Shown: positions 36,024 to 46,589 of the stretch, in pieces
How positions within the stretch are numbered: the first letter of the stretch is position 1
Layout: the number at the start of each line of letters is the position of its first letter
Assembly (NCBI RefSeq): GCF_009696045.1
Contig: NZ_VUMT01000006.1
Coordinates: 1-64,000 of the forward strand
Direction: 5' to 3'
Origin: Velocimicrobium porci
GTDB lineage: Bacteria > Bacillota > Clostridia > Lachnospirales > Lachnospiraceae
DNA length: 64,000 nucleotides
Notes under the pieces: model-generated
The model's input: the letters and a program-made list of their open reading frames with translations, nothing else
What the model was told of the DNA's origin: nothing
The model's database searches: none
Program-made: the position numbers and the translations under genes

Positions 36024-38028
36024 GCTTTCGATTAAAAATATGAAAAAGAGCATACAAGATTATGCGATTTATTTTTTGACTTTAGTGCTTGGTGTTGGGA
36101 TTTTTTATGTGTTTAATTCCTTAGATTCACAAAAAGCTATATTGGAGCTTTCTGAATCTACAAAGGCTATTGTTGATCTATTGATGACGTTGCTTGGAGG
36201 CGTATCTGTATTTGTATCATTTATTTTAGGGTTTTTAATTATTTATGCCAATAACTTTTTAATTAAGAGGAGAAAACGTGAATTTGGAATTTATATGACT
36301 CTTGGTATGGGAAAGGGAAGTATCTCTAAAATATTAGTAACGGAAACGTTGATTATCGGTGTTATTTCTTTGGGAGTCGGGCTGCTCTTAGGAGTATTTG
36401 CTTCTCAATTTATGTCTATCTTTGTTGCCAAAATGTTCGAAGCAGATATGACAGCTTATACATTTGCATTTTCAAGCAAAGCAGCAGTAAAAACAATCGT
36501 CTACTTTGGAATTATGTATCTTTCCGTATTGTTGTTTAATACAATAACAATTTCCAGATATAAATTAATTGATTTAATTACTGCGGTTAAGCAAAATGAG
36601 AAAATTAAAATAAAAAATCCTATGATTGCAGTTATAACCTTTCTTATTTCTGTTTGTGCATTGGGATATGCTTATTATAATGTAACAGTAAAATATTTAG
36701 ATTTAAATGAAACTAAACTAATGATAATGATTGTGATCGGATGTGTGTCAACCTTTTTATTCTTTTGGTCTTTGTCGGGATTTTTATTGAAAATGCTACA
36801 AGGGAATAAACGATTTTATTTGAAAAACTTGAATATGTTTGTTATGCGACAGGTGAACAGTAAAATTAACACAACGGTATTTTCTATGACTGTAATCTGC
36901 TTAATGTTATTTGTTACAATTGGTGTACTTTCTACAGGAGTTTCGTTAAATGAATCTTTTACTGAAAATTTAAAAAAATCAACACCAAAAGATATTTGTA
37001 TTGAAAATATGATAGATGGAGAAAAACAAAATGACAAAACAGTAAAGGAAATTTTAGAGGAAAATGATTTTGATATGTCATTATTTTTGCCGGACTATGT
37101 AGATGCAACTGCATATGAAACAGAAGAAATTACATGGAAACAGACACTTAGCAATGTAAAGGAAGATTTAACAAAGCAGTTTCCAATGATTCGTTGGGAT
37201 TCAAAAGAATTTATTGTCGGCATTAGTGATTATAATAAAATAGCCAGATTTTATGGAATAAAAACATATGATTTGAAAGAAAATGAATATATGGTTCTTT
37301 GTACCTTTAAATCTATGAAGGAAATTAGAGATAAGAGTTTGCAAAATGGTATGGAACTTCGACTTAATGGAAAAACTTATCAGGCAAAATATAAAGAATG
37401 TAAAGACGGATATTTAAACATGTCACAAAGTAATACTAATATGGGAATTATTGTAGTGCCGGATGAAGTAATTAAGAATGATAAAACACTTTTTAAAGCA
37501 TCGAATTGTTTTGCAGCAGATTATAATGGTACAACAGATAAAGAAAAAGCTGAGATAGAGAAAAAAGTTACAAACTTTTTTGAGCAGAAAAAAATAAAAC
37601 AATGTCTGATCGATACGAAACTTTCTTTATATGAATCAAGCAGAGGCTTATCTGCCATTGTGACATTTATTGCTATTTATCTGGGAATTATATTTCTGAT
37701 TTCCAGTGCAGCACTTCTTGCATTGAAAGAATTATCAGAAAGTGCTGATAATAAAGAACGGTATGAGATTTTAAGAAAAATAGGAACCGATCAGAAAATG
37801 ATCAACAGGGCATTGTTTTCTCAAATAGGAATCTTTTTCTTGATTCCCCTTTTGCTAGCGGCAGTTCATTCAATTTTTGGAATTATATTTGCAAATAAAA
37901 TGATGGTTACATTTGGAGAAGCTTCTTTACTACATTCCATTTTGATTACAGCCGCTGTTATTGTTGTTGTGTATGGTGGGTATTTTATAGCAACCTATAT
38001 AGAAAGTAAAAAGATTATACAAAACTAA
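36013..38028 (+). CDS. FtsX-like ABC permease with large extracellular domain (BceB-like)
   Basis: The ~671-residue permease starts MLFKLSIKNMKKSIQDYAIY, typical of BceB. It has about ten membrane segments and a ~210-residue extracytoplasmic domain (about residues 330-530) that in this family binds lipid II-targeting peptides, and a C-terminal FtsX domain. GGAGG at 35997-36001 serves ATG 36013 (11 bp) or GTG 36010 (8 bp). With the kinase and regulator upstream this is a complete flux-sensing resistance module; the specific peptide cannot be told. Confidence 0.93.
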   Translation: MLFKLSIKNMKKSIQDYAIYFLTLVLGVGIFYVFNSLDSQKAILELSESTKAIVDLLMTLLGGVSVFVSFILGFLIIYANNFLIKRRKREFGIYMTLGMGKGSISKILVTETLIIGVISLGVGLLLGVFASQFMSIFVAKMFEADMTAYTFAFSSKAAVKTIVYFGIMYLSVLLFNTITISRYKLIDLITAVKQNEKIKIKNPMIAVITFLISVCALGYAYYNVTVKYLDLNETKLMIMIVIGCVSTFLFFWSLSGFLLKMLQGNKRFYLKNLNMFVMRQVNSKINTTVFSMTVICLMLFVTIGVLSTGVSLNESFTENLKKSTPKDICIENMIDGEKQNDKTVKEILEENDFDMSLFLPDYVDATAYETEEITWKQTLSNVKEDLTKQFPMIRWDSKEFIVGISDYNKIARFYGIKTYDLKENEYMVLCTFKSMKEIRDKSLQNGMELRLNGKTYQAKYKECKDGYLNMSQSNTNMGIIVVPDEVIKNDKTLFKASNCFAADYNGTTDKEKAEIEKKVTNFFEQKKIKQCLIDTKLSLYESSRGLSAIVTFIAIYLGIIFLISSAALLALKELSESADNKERYEILRKIGTDQKMINRALFSQIGIFFLIPLLLAAVHSIFGIIFANKMMVTFGEASLLHSILITAAVIVVVYGGYFIATYIESKKIIQN

Positions 38029-38042
38029 AAAGTAAGAAATGA

Positions 38043-38087
38043 AAAAAGGCTATTGTGATATAAAAGTTTTGCAATAGCCTTTTTGGA
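38043..38087. terminator. bidirectional intrinsic terminator
   Basis: A perfect 13-bp stem AAAAAGGCTATTG/CAATAGCCTTTTT (38043-38055 with 38072-38084) between convergent genes. Confidence 0.92.
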
Positions 38088-38100
38088 AAACACAGTTATC

Positions 38101-39144
38101 TTATTTTTGCTTCAGCGAGTAAGAAATCATTTTTTGAAAGTAATCAGCTTGCATCTGAGAATTATTCATAAATGAATCGGTTAATTCAATCCAGTTATAG
38201 CAAGTGGCCGGTGTTGCTTTTTTTCGATGGGATTTGTCTACGAATGAAGCAAGACTTTTGTGAATAGCAGTATCTTCTTTCGGTAAATAGTAATAATTTT
38301 TATAGTCTTCAAAATATAATTTAACCCGATTATGAAAAACAGGAATTTTCATTTCTCCATTTCTTGCATCTGCGAAAAAGTAGAAGTCTTTTTGCTTCAT
38401 TAATATCGGAAACGGCAATTTAACTGGAAATGTCATACTTGCTTCTAACATAGAATCTTTAATTTGGCAGGCTTGAATTACAGGCTTACACAGAAATAAA
38501 TCATCAGTCAGCGTTAAAATGGAGGTAATCTGTAAAAGCCCCGTCAGATCTTCTTTATTGTGGAGCAGTAAGGGTGAGAGAAAGGTATTATACTTTTCTT
38601 CTTTTTTTATTTTTCCATGGAGATACTGGACGTATAATTGAATTAACTCTTTTCCGGTATATTGGTCATTTCTGTAAAGACCACATAGTTCTTCTACCGT
38701 TTTTTGCTTTATATTTGCAATTGGCAACAGCTTCTTAAATGGAGAAAGTTTTCGGTATAAATCCAATGACTGCATATGGCTTATCGGATAAGAAATGTCA
38801 AGTTGCCCGCATTTTTTCTTTAAATAAGGAATATCAAAGCCGGAGCCGTTATAGTGGATTAGTACATCATATGTTTTACAGAATTCAAAAAATGAGTAAA
38901 GTAAATTTTTTTCTTCATGATAATCATCGGCAAACCATTGCTTGAGATGAAAGGAGCCAGACTCGTAATAAACACATCCTATCAAATATAAGCTGGAGAT
39001 ATCAGCAGAAAGCCCGGTTGTTTCAATGTCGAAAAAAAGAAATTTCTCAAACGGAATATTTTGAAAACTATTTTCTGTATTTGGAGAAGTAGAAGAAAAA
39101 TTATAATTACATTTACAAGTTAAACATTCATTTATTTCAATCAT
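38101..39144 (-). CDS. RNase H-like/DnaQ-type exonuclease (YprB-like)
   Basis: A 347-residue protein with a DEDD-type exonuclease fold: Exo I FFDIETTGLS, Exo II around DVLIHYNGSGFDIPYLKKKC, and a C-terminal part of unknown function; matches the ribonuclease H-like YprB family. The frame is open to 39237, but the -10 and -35 boxes of its promoter (39208-39237) lie inside that extension, so ATG 39144 is the start; AAGGA is 16 nt upstream, rather far. Substrate not established. Confidence 0.82.
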   Translation of the reverse strand: MIEINECLTCKCNYNFSSTSPNTENSFQNIPFEKFLFFDIETTGLSADISSLYLIGCVYYESGSFHLKQWFADDYHEEKNLLYSFFEFCKTYDVLIHYNGSGFDIPYLKKKCGQLDISYPISHMQSLDLYRKLSPFKKLLPIANIKQKTVEELCGLYRNDQYTGKELIQLYVQYLHGKIKKEEKYNTFLSPLLLHNKEDLTGLLQITSILTLTDDLFLCKPVIQACQIKDSMLEASMTFPVKLPFPILMKQKDFYFFADARNGEMKIPVFHNRVKLYFEDYKNYYYLPKEDTAIHKSLASFVDKSHRKKATPATCYNWIELTDSFMNNSQMQADYFQKMISYSLKQK

Positions 39145-39207
39145 AATTATTTTTGCAAGATCCTTTCTTATAACCTGTGTGAAATTGTAAAAGTTTTCTG
39201 TCTTCGT

Positions 39208-39237
39208 ATTATAGCCCTGTTTTTTTATTAAAGTCAA
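39208..39237 (-). promoter_or_regulatory. sigma-A promoter of the YprB-like gene
   Basis: On the minus strand: TTGACT (39237-39232), 18-bp spacer, TATAAT (39213-39208). It fixes the start of the gene downstream of 39201. Confidence 0.8.
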
Positions 39238-39350
39238 CTAGTTTCCCATTTATTCGTAACAGACTGGTGAATGAAATCTGATATCATCTGTTTTTTTTTT
39301 TCAAAGTGTGGTACACTTAGAGATATTAAAAAGAGAGAGGTGAAGAAAGA

Positions 39351-40256
39351 ATGTGGGAATTAAAAATATGCAATTTCGAATTGTATTTTTTATTTTATAA
39401 TTTTATGCTATATAGTTTTTTTGGCTGGATTTATGAAAGTACCTTTGTTTCTGTTAAGAATCGAACATTTGTAAACAGAGGATTTTTAAATGGTCCGGTT
39501 ATACCAATCTATGGAGCTGGAGCTACAATTGTCTATATGTTTTTGGCACCGATACAAGATAGAGCTGCTTATGTATTTGTAGGAGGAATGTTAATTGCTA
39601 CGGCATTAGAGTACATAACATCTTATGTCATGGAAAAATTATTTCATGCAAAATGGTGGGATTATAGTAATATGAAATATAATATTAAGGGAAGAGTCTG
39701 CCTGTTAGCCTCTTTGTTCTGGGGATTTTTGTCTATTTTAATGACAGATGTTTTACAACCGAAAATGAATCAGCTGATTGATAAAATTCCAAGACATACG
39801 GGAGAAATTTTAGGTGTATTTCTTACATTGGTTTTTCTTGTCGATTTTGTTATCACTGTGATTTATACGGTACAATGGGACAAGAAGCTGGCAGAGATGG
39901 AACGGATTTGCGACGAATTGACCGAGTATTTGGAAGGTACGAAGTTGTATGAAACGAAAGAAGAAATTAAAACACGTTTTGAGAATTTTTCTTTGGTTGC
40001 GTATGCAGAAGGTCTGAAGGAGCATTTGGATGAATATATGAGAAGAAGTGATGAAAACAAAGAAGAATCTGGAAAAAGAAGAGAAGAAATGGAATCTCGA
40101 ATTCAATCTATTTTAAAGAAATATAGAAGGCGTGCTGAGCTTGGAAGCTTTGTTGAAAACCGTTTTATCAAAGCATTCCCAACAATGAAACTTACAAAGA
40201 ATGAGTCGTTTTTAAAGGACATTAAAAATTTAAAAAAACATAAAAAAGGAAAATAA
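39351..40256 (+). CDS. PF06541 (ABC-transporter type IV, CmpB-like) membrane protein
   Basis: The 301-residue protein has six membrane segments in the first ~190 residues with the family signature FMLYSFFGWIYESTFVSV, NRGFLNGPVIPIYG and KWWDYSNMKYNIKGRVCL, and a charged, coiled-coil cytoplasmic C-terminus. The family is called a putative ABC transporter, but evidence for transport is thin and no ATPase is adjacent. GAGAGAGG precedes ATG 39351. It leads the run to yvyF-like and ruvAB. Confidence 0.85.
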   Translation: MWELKICNFELYFLFYNFMLYSFFGWIYESTFVSVKNRTFVNRGFLNGPVIPIYGAGATIVYMFLAPIQDRAAYVFVGGMLIATALEYITSYVMEKLFHAKWWDYSNMKYNIKGRVCLLASLFWGFLSILMTDVLQPKMNQLIDKIPRHTGEILGVFLTLVFLVDFVITVIYTVQWDKKLAEMERICDELTEYLEGTKLYETKEEIKTRFENFSLVAYAEGLKEHLDEYMRRSDENKEESGKRREEMESRIQSILKKYRRRAELGSFVENRFIKAFPTMKLTKNESFLKDIKNLKKHKKGK

Positions 40257-40269
40257 CAGGAGGGAAAAT

Positions 40270-40539
40270 ATGTTTACCTGCGTATGTAAACATTGTAAAA
40301 ATGTATTTCGAGCGCCGATTCGTACTATGTGCTGTAAACAATGCAGGACATTAGACGAAAATAATTTTGATGATATAGAAGCCTATTTAAAACTTTATCC
40401 CAACAGCAATGCACTTCAGATATCGGAGGCATTAGGAATTGAGGCATATGTTATTTTGAAATTTATGGAAGAAGGAAGATTGCTAAAGTCAAGAGGGTCG
40501 TTTAGCAAGCTTCCTGACTGGTATGAAACAGATGAATGA
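40270..40539 (+). CDS. zinc-ribbon protein, YvyF-like
   Basis: The 89-residue protein has a zinc ribbon (CVCKHC ... CCKQC) and a C-terminal helix-turn-helix-like half ([29 protein letters not shown]). This matches the flagellar-operon protein YvyF family in layout; assignment is by pattern. AGGAGGG is 6 bp upstream. Its stop overlaps the region of the ruvA leader, so cotranscription with ruvAB is likely. Confidence 0.7.
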   Translation: MFTCVCKHCKNVFRAPIRTMCCKQCRTLDENNFDDIEAYLKLYPNSNALQISEALGIEAYVILKFMEEGRLLKSRGSFSKLPDWYETDE

Positions 40540-40550
40540 GGAGAAAAGAA

Positions 40551-41162
40551 ATGATTTCTTATATAAAAGGAGAATTGGCTTCTCTTATGGATGATGGAAT
40601 TGTTGTAGAAAATAACCAGATTGGTTATGAAATTAATGTTCCTTTATCAGTTATGAATGAACTTCCCAACCCGGGAAATGAGGTAAAAATCTATACATAC
40701 CTATATGTGAGAGAAGATGCAATGAAATTGTACGGATTTTTGACAAAAGATGATTTGAATATATTTAAGCTGTTAATCACGGTCAATGGAATCGGGCCAA
40801 AAGGAGCACTTGGAATTCTTTCTACGATTACACCGGATGATTTAAGATTTGCCATCCTTTCAGATGATGTAAAAGCGATTTCCAAAGCACCGGGTATTGG
40901 TGCAAAAACAGCTGGAAAATTAATTTTAGAATTGAAAGATAAATTAAAGCTGGAAGACGCATTTGAGAATCGTTTGGAAAAGACAGAAATAAAAGCTTTG
41001 GATGTTTCTTCTGATGTAAGAGGAGAAGCTGTTATGGCATTGACTTCATTGGGGTATTCGAACACAGATGCAATGAAAGCGGTTCGGCAGGTTTCTATTA
41101 CCGATGACATGACTGTGGAAGATGTACTAAAATTAAGTCTAAAATTTATTTCCAGCTTTTAG
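40551..41162 (+). CDS. ruvA: Holliday junction branch migration protein RuvA
   Basis: RuvA tetramers bind four-way junctions and load RuvB. The 203-residue product has the N-terminal OB fold ([20 protein letters not shown]), the helix-hairpin-helix region ([33 protein letters not shown]) and the C-terminal RuvB-binding domain ([19 protein letters not shown]). GAGG upstream supports ATG 40551 rather than 40536. Confidence 0.97.
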   Translation: MISYIKGELASLMDDGIVVENNQIGYEINVPLSVMNELPNPGNEVKIYTYLYVREDAMKLYGFLTKDDLNIFKLLITVNGIGPKGALGILSTITPDDLRFAILSDDVKAISKAPGIGAKTAGKLILELKDKLKLEDAFENRLEKTEIKALDVSSDVRGEAVMALTSLGYSNTDAMKAVRQVSITDDMTVEDVLKLSLKFISSF

Positions 41163-41196
41163 GTGATATCGATTAGCAGGAAAGAAGGAGTCAGAT

Positions 41197-42192
41197 ATGG
41201 GAAACCGAATTATTACAACCGAATTGATGGAAGAGGATTATAAGATAGAAAATAGTCTTAGACCAAAGCTGTTGTGTGATTATATTGGACAGCAGAAAGC
41301 AAAAGATAATCTTAAAATATATATAGAAGCCGCAAAACAGAGAAAAGAAGCGCTTGACCATGTATTGCTTTATGGACCTCCGGGGCTTGGAAAAACGACA
41401 CTTGCCGGAATTATTGCAAATGAAATGGATGTAAATCTTAAAATAACTTCAGGACCGGCAATCGAAAAGCCGGGGGAAATGGCGGCAATTCTTAATAATC
41501 TGCAAGATGGGGATTTGTTGTTTGTAGACGAAATACATCGGCTTAACAGACAGGTAGAAGAAGTATTGTATCCTGCAATGGAAGATTTTGCAATTGATAT
41601 TGTAATTGGAAAAGGGGCTTCTGCAAGGTCGATTCGTCTGGATCTTCCAAAGTTTACCTTAGTTGGTGCAACGACAAGGGCAGGAATGTTGACAGCACCT
41701 CTAAGAGATCGATTTGGAGTCGTTCATCGTTTGGAATTTTATACAACAGAGGAGTTAAAACAAATTATTGAACGTTCGGCGATGGTGTTTGGGGTGGAAA
41801 TTGATGAAGAAGGGGCAAAAGAGCTGGCTAGAAGATCAAGAGGAACACCTCGACTTGCAAATCGCCTGTTAAAGCGAGTAAGAGATTTTGCACAGGTAAA
41901 ATATGATGGACGAATTACAAAAGAAGTGGCAGTTTTTGCATTAGATTTATTAGAGGTTGATAGACTTGGTTTGGATAATATTGACAGAGAAATCCTGACT
42001 ACGATGATTGAAAAATTTACAGGAGGTCCGGTTGGTCTTGATACGCTGGCAGCAGCAGTAGGAGAAGATTCCGGAACGATTGAAGATGTTTACGAACCAT
42101 ACTTGATTCAAAATGGGCTATTGCAAAGAACACCGAGAGGAAGAATGGTAACACCACTTGCATACAAGCATCTTGGACTTCCGGTCGATTAA
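41197..42192 (+). CDS. ruvB: Holliday junction branch migration ATPase RuvB
   Basis: The 331-residue motor has Walker [10 protein letters not shown], Walker [12 protein letters not shown], sensor 1 LVGATTRAG, Arg finger region LRDRFG and the winged-helix C-terminus ([16 protein letters not shown]). AGAAGGAG precedes ATG 41197. It forms an operon with ruvA. Confidence 0.98.
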   Translation: MGNRIITTELMEEDYKIENSLRPKLLCDYIGQQKAKDNLKIYIEAAKQRKEALDHVLLYGPPGLGKTTLAGIIANEMDVNLKITSGPAIEKPGEMAAILNNLQDGDLLFVDEIHRLNRQVEEVLYPAMEDFAIDIVIGKGASARSIRLDLPKFTLVGATTRAGMLTAPLRDRFGVVHRLEFYTTEELKQIIERSAMVFGVEIDEEGAKELARRSRGTPRLANRLLKRVRDFAQVKYDGRITKEVAVFALDLLEVDRLGLDNIDREILTTMIEKFTGGPVGLDTLAAAVGEDSGTIEDVYEPYLIQNGLLQRTPRGRMVTPLAYKHLGLPVD

Positions 42193-42203
42193 TTGTTAGG
42201 TTC

Positions 42204-42232
42204 TGTACAAAAATTGTAATTTCAGTTATAAT
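42204..42232 (+). promoter_or_regulatory. promoter of zapA
   Basis: TGTACA (42204-42209), 17-bp spacer, TATAAT (42227-42232), 33 bp before zapA. Confidence 0.6.
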
Positions 42233-42264
42233 GTTACAAGAAAAAAGTTGGGAGGCAGCACAAG

Positions 42265-42678
42265 ATGAAAGAATTAAATGATGTGGAAGTAATTATTAAT
42301 AATAAGCGGTATACCTTGTGTGGATATGAAAGTGATGCCTATTTGCAGATGGTAGCCTCTTATATTAATGATAAGTATGACTTATTTAAACAACAAGATT
42401 CTTATGCCAGATTGGAAACTGATATAAAGAATACATTGATGCAGATTAATATTGCGGATGATTATTTTAAAGAAAAGGAAAAAGTTCGAACGTTAGAGGA
42501 CGAATTAGAAGCGAAAAATAATGAACTGTTTGACATAAAGCATGAAGTAATTTCTTTACAGACCAAATTAGATGAATTAAAAAAAGAACTGGATAAAGAA
42601 AAAGAAGATTCGATTGAAGCTCAGAAACAGATTGTAAAGCTGGAAACTGAGTTGAAAGAAAGAGAACATAAAAAATAG
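42265..42678 (+). CDS. zapA: cell division protein ZapA
   Basis: The 137-residue protein has the ZapA head (VEVIINNKRYTLCGYESDAYLQMVASYINDKYD) and a longer C-terminal coiled coil (~70-137). ZapA bundles FtsZ protofilaments at the division ring. GGGAGG is located 8 bp before ATG 42265. It is usual upstream of U32 peptidases in clostridia. Confidence 0.9.
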   Translation: MKELNDVEVIINNKRYTLCGYESDAYLQMVASYINDKYDLFKQQDSYARLETDIKNTLMQINIADDYFKEKEKVRTLEDELEAKNNELFDIKHEVISLQTKLDELKKELDKEKEDSIEAQKQIVKLETELKEREHKK

Positions 42679-42682
42679 TAGT

Positions 42683-42730
42683 TTCGCTCCGTATTTTTGG
42701 TGGTAAGAGTATTGGAGCGAACCATTTTTT
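42683..42730 (+). terminator. intrinsic terminator after zapA
   Basis: TTCGCTCC (42683-42690) and GGAGCGAA (42714-42721) with a 23-nt loop, then ACCATTTTTT. Confidence 0.7.
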
Positions 42731-42759
42731 CGTTTAAAAAAGTATGACAGGAGTTATAT

Positions 42760-45192
42760 ATGGAAAATAAGAACCAAAATGTGGAAATACTTGCGCCAGC
42801 AGGCTCTTATGAGAGCTTAAAGGCAGCTGTAAACGCAGGATGTGACGCGGTTTATATTGGAGGAAGCCGTTTTGGAGCAAGAGCATTTGCAAACAATTTA
42901 GATGAAGAAACTATGCTAGAGGCAATTGATTATATTCATGTTCATAATAAAAAGATTTATATGACGGTTAATACGTTGCTGAAAGAAAAGGAGCTTGAGG
43001 AGGAGTTATATGATTATCTGCTTCCATTTTATAAAGCGGGATTGGATGCAGTCATTGTACAAGATTTAGGTGTACTGCATTTTATTCATGAACATTTTCC
43101 TGATCTTCCAATTCATGCAAGTACGCAGATGACGTTAACTGGTTCTTATGGGATTCATTTGTTAGAAGGAATGGGAGTTACAAGACTTGTTCCTGCAAGA
43201 GAACTCTCTTTAGAAGAAATTAAGGATTTGAGGGCAAATACAACCATGGAGATTGAAACTTTTGTCCATGGAGCGTTATGCTATTGTTATTCAGGACAAT
43301 GTCTGCTTAGTAGCATGATAGGGGGAAGAAGTGGGAACAGAGGAAGATGTGCACAGCCTTGCCGGATGGTCTATGGTTTGGATGGTGAAAAGAAAAAGAA
43401 CCCTTATAAGTTAAGTCCAAAAGATATTTGTACATTAGACATTATTCCTGAGTTAATAGAAGCCGGGATTGATTCTTTTAAAATTGAAGGGAGAATGAAG
43501 CGACCGGAATATACAGCATATACATCCTATCTTTATCGAAAATATACGGATTTATACTTAAGCCTTGGTGCTTTGGGGTATGAGGAATATAAGAAAGCCC
43601 ATAAAAAAGAACAGGAAAAAGAAAGAAAAAATCTTATGGATCTCTATAACCGTGGCAGTTTTACAACCGGATATTATACCCAATATCACGGAGAAAACAT
43701 GATGTCTATGAGTCGTCCAAACCACAATGGGGTCTTAGTTGGAACGGTAAAAAATGTGAAAGGAACAAAAGCAACCTTTACCTTAAATGAGGATATTTCT
43801 GGACAAGATGTGTTAGAGTTTAGGAATAAAGATGGAGTATCATTGTATGATTATACAGTAAAAAATGATATCGTTTCCGGTTCTGTTGTTACGGCTCCAT
43901 TTAAGGCAGGATGTAAAATCGAAAAAGGTAATTTGGTATATCGTACAAAAAATCAAAAATTACTTCATTCGATAGAGGAAAAATGGATAACAACTGACAG
44001 AAAAGTTCCGATTCGTGGCATTGTTGTTGCGAGAGTGGCAAACCCATTTCAATTAATTCTAGCCTATGGTCAAGGGGAAAATAAAATTGTGGTTGATTTA
44101 AAAGGAGATATTGTAGATACCGCTGTACGCCAGCCGGTAACGAAAGAGAAACTATCTGCACTTGTCAATCAAATTTCGGATACAAAATATAAATTTACGC
44201 ATTTGGAAGTAGAGATGGAAGAGGATATTTTTATTCCCGTAGGAAAAGTGAAAATGCTTCGCCGGCAGGCTCTTGAACAATTAGAACAAAAGATATTGGA
44301 ATACTATAGACGGAATGAACCTAAAGCAAGAACAAGAGATACGAAAGTGCAAATTACAGATAAGACGAAGGAAGAGCGAAAAGAGAAAAATACATTTTTT
44401 GTTGTAATTTCTAGAAAGGATCAGCTAGAACCTGTATTAAAACAGGCGGAGATTAAACGAGTTGGTTTAGAAGTGGATCTGTTATCTCAAAAAGAGGCAG
44501 AGAATATGGCAAAGGAGATAAAAGAAGCAGGAAAAGAATGTTTTCTTGCACTTCCACGGATTTATCGAAAAGGAAAAAGTGATGATTTTGTGTCTTATGA
44601 AAATGAAAATACAGACGGATATCTGGTTCGAAGTATGGAGCAGATAGGATTTTTAAAGAGTCGGAAGACAGACAAAATTATGATGCTTGACTTTAATCTT
44701 TATACAATGAATCGTGAGGCAAAAAAGTTTTATCATGAACTGGAAATTGATGAATATACTACAAGTGTAGAATTAAATTATAAAGAAATAAAAGAAACCG
44801 GAACAGAAAATTCAGCAGTCCTTGTGTATGGTCATATTCCACTTATGGTAACAGCCCAGTGTCTGTTAAAAAATCAGGGAATTTGTGAAAAAAATTTGAA
44901 ACAGAAAGCATTTCATACGTTGACAGACCGGGTAGGAAAACAATATTTTGTGTTAAATCATTGCAAGCATTGCTATAATGTCATTTATGATGGAACGCCA
45001 CTTTCTTTATTGGAAGAAAGTGAAATGATAAAAAAATGGGAGCTATCTTTTTTGCGCTTAGATTTTACAATAGAAGGGAAAGAAGAAACGGAATTAATTT
45101 TGAAGTATTTCGTTGAAGCATTTCGTTATAATAAAAAGACCGAGAAATTAGAGAAGACAACAAAAGGACATTTCTATCAGGGAATTGAGTAG
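42760..45192 (+). CDS. U32 family peptidase/RlhA-type hydroxylation protein with DUF3656
   Basis: The 810-residue protein has the U32 domain (VEILAPAGSYESLKAAVNAGCDAVYIGG ... at residues ~8-300) with the conserved Cys motif SGNRGRCAQPCR and a DUF3656 middle region, then a second barrel-like C-terminal part with NHCKHCYNVIYDG. U32 proteins of this architecture (RlhA) carry out prephenate-dependent hydroxylation of 23S rRNA cytidine; related members modify tRNA. Which substrate applies cannot be told. Peptidase is the family label only. Confidence 0.9.
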   Translation: MENKNQNVEILAPAGSYESLKAAVNAGCDAVYIGGSRFGARAFANNLDEETMLEAIDYIHVHNKKIYMTVNTLLKEKELEEELYDYLLPFYKAGLDAVIVQDLGVLHFIHEHFPDLPIHASTQMTLTGSYGIHLLEGMGVTRLVPARELSLEEIKDLRANTTMEIETFVHGALCYCYSGQCLLSSMIGGRSGNRGRCAQPCRMVYGLDGEKKKNPYKLSPKDICTLDIIPELIEAGIDSFKIEGRMKRPEYTAYTSYLYRKYTDLYLSLGALGYEEYKKAHKKEQEKERKNLMDLYNRGSFTTGYYTQYHGENMMSMSRPNHNGVLVGTVKNVKGTKATFTLNEDISGQDVLEFRNKDGVSLYDYTVKNDIVSGSVVTAPFKAGCKIEKGNLVYRTKNQKLLHSIEEKWITTDRKVPIRGIVVARVANPFQLILAYGQGENKIVVDLKGDIVDTAVRQPVTKEKLSALVNQISDTKYKFTHLEVEMEEDIFIPVGKVKMLRRQALEQLEQKILEYYRRNEPKARTRDTKVQITDKTKEERKEKNTFFVVISRKDQLEPVLKQAEIKRVGLEVDLLSQKEAENMAKEIKEAGKECFLALPRIYRKGKSDDFVSYENENTDGYLVRSMEQIGFLKSRKTDKIMMLDFNLYTMNREAKKFYHELEIDEYTTSVELNYKEIKETGTENSAVLVYGHIPLMVTAQCLLKNQGICEKNLKQKAFHTLTDRVGKQYFVLNHCKHCYNVIYDGTPLSLLEESEMIKKWELSFLRLDFTIEGKEETELILKYFVEAFRYNKKTEKLEKTTKGHFYQGIE

Positions 45193-45200
45193 GTGAAAAA

Positions 45201-46589
45201 TTGGAAAATCTCGTAATACAATTATCAAAATATGTTATAATTATTTTATTTACAATTTATACGTTATATTGTTTTACCGTGTTTCGCAGTACCAATAAAG
45301 AAAGACAAAAGCGTATCTTTAAAAAACAGAGGAAGCTGATGTATTTTATCCATTTTATTTGTCATTTTTTATTGTTTTTAAACACAAAAGATACAAAATT
45401 AGTTGGGCTTTACCTCATTGAATTGATTTTCTTTGTAGCTGCATGGAAAATATATAATCTTGTATACCGCAACATGTCAAAGCATGTGTTTAATAATATG
45501 ATGATGCTTATGGCAGTTAGTTTTGTCATGCTTGCAAGACTGGATTATGATTTTGCAAAACGACAATTTCTTATGGTATGTGCAGGAATGGGACTTTGTC
45601 TGATTGTTCCATTTATTATTGATAAATTTAAATATTTGGACAAGCTTGGATGGGTTTATGCAGGAATTGGAATTGTGTGCCTTTTATCTGTATTTGTTCC
45701 GGGAGTAGGCGCAGAAAAGTATGGTGCTGTCAACTGGATTTCAATCGGACCAATTTCACTACAGCCGTCGGAATTTGTAAAAATTATATTTGTATTTTTT
45801 ATTGCAGCATTGCTTGCATATACAGATGAGTTTAAGGATATTGTAAAAATAACGATTGTGGCAGCCATTTATGTACTAATATTAGTTGCAGAGAAAGATT
45901 TAGGTGGTGCCTTAATCTTTTTCATCACTTATTTAGCAGTACTTTACGTGTCAACGGCCCAGCCATTTTATTTAATTAGCGGGTTGCTCAGTGGTTCAGT
46001 AGCTTCTGTCGTGGCTTATAAATTATTTGCACATGTCAGAGTAAGGGTTCATGCCTGGCGTGATCCGTTTAGCGATATCAATGGTGGTGGTTATCAGCTT
46101 GCAAGTTCTTTGTTTGCAATCGGAACAGGCGGGTGGTTTGGTATGGGACTTGGAAAAGGCTTACCGACAAGTATTCCCGTAAAAGAAAGCGATTTTATTT
46201 TTGCAGCTATTTCAGAAGAAATGGGTGGTATTTTTGCGATATGTATGATACTAATTTATATCAGTTGTTTTATTATGTTTATTAATATAGCGATGAAGAT
46301 GAAAAAGAAATTTTATAAACTGACAGCAATGGGACTTAGTGTTATATTTATTTTTCAGGTATTTCTAAACATTGGCGGTGTTACAAAATTTATTCCATCG
46401 ACAGGTGTCACATTGCCGTTAGTCAGCTATGGTGGAAGCTCTATTCTGAGTACAATTTTATTATTTAGCATTATTCAGGGAATGTATGTATTGAATCAAG
46501 ATGAGGGCAGAAAGGTTGAAAAGGGTAAGAATGAAGAGATTGATAAACAGAAAAAGCGAAAAGGACGCAGACATTCAAAAGAAGCCTAA
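45201..46589 (+). CDS. FtsW/RodA/SpoVE family peptidoglycan polymerase
   Basis: A SEDS glycosyltransferase of 462 residues with about ten membrane segments and the family motifs AEKDLGGALIFF, FVAAISEEMGG-type loop (FIFAAISEEMGGIFA) and STGVTLPLVSYGGSSIL. TTG 45201 follows AGGTG by 5 bp. Its 3' end overlaps the PBP gene by 59 bp, a SEDS-class B PBP pair that works as one cell-wall synthase. Whether it is elongation, division or sporulation specific cannot be decided. Confidence 0.93.
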   Translation: MENLVIQLSKYVIIILFTIYTLYCFTVFRSTNKERQKRIFKKQRKLMYFIHFICHFLLFLNTKDTKLVGLYLIELIFFVAAWKIYNLVYRNMSKHVFNNMMMLMAVSFVMLARLDYDFAKRQFLMVCAGMGLCLIVPFIIDKFKYLDKLGWVYAGIGIVCLLSVFVPGVGAEKYGAVNWISIGPISLQPSEFVKIIFVFFIAALLAYTDEFKDIVKITIVAAIYVLILVAEKDLGGALIFFITYLAVLYVSTAQPFYLISGLLSGSVASVVAYKLFAHVRVRVHAWRDPFSDINGGGYQLASSLFAIGTGGWFGMGLGKGLPTSIPVKESDFIFAAISEEMGGIFAICMILIYISCFIMFINIAMKMKKKFYKLTAMGLSVIFIFQVFLNIGGVTKFIPSTGVTLPLVSYGGSSILSTILLFSIIQGMYVLNQDEGRKVEKGKNEEIDKQKKRKGRRHSKEA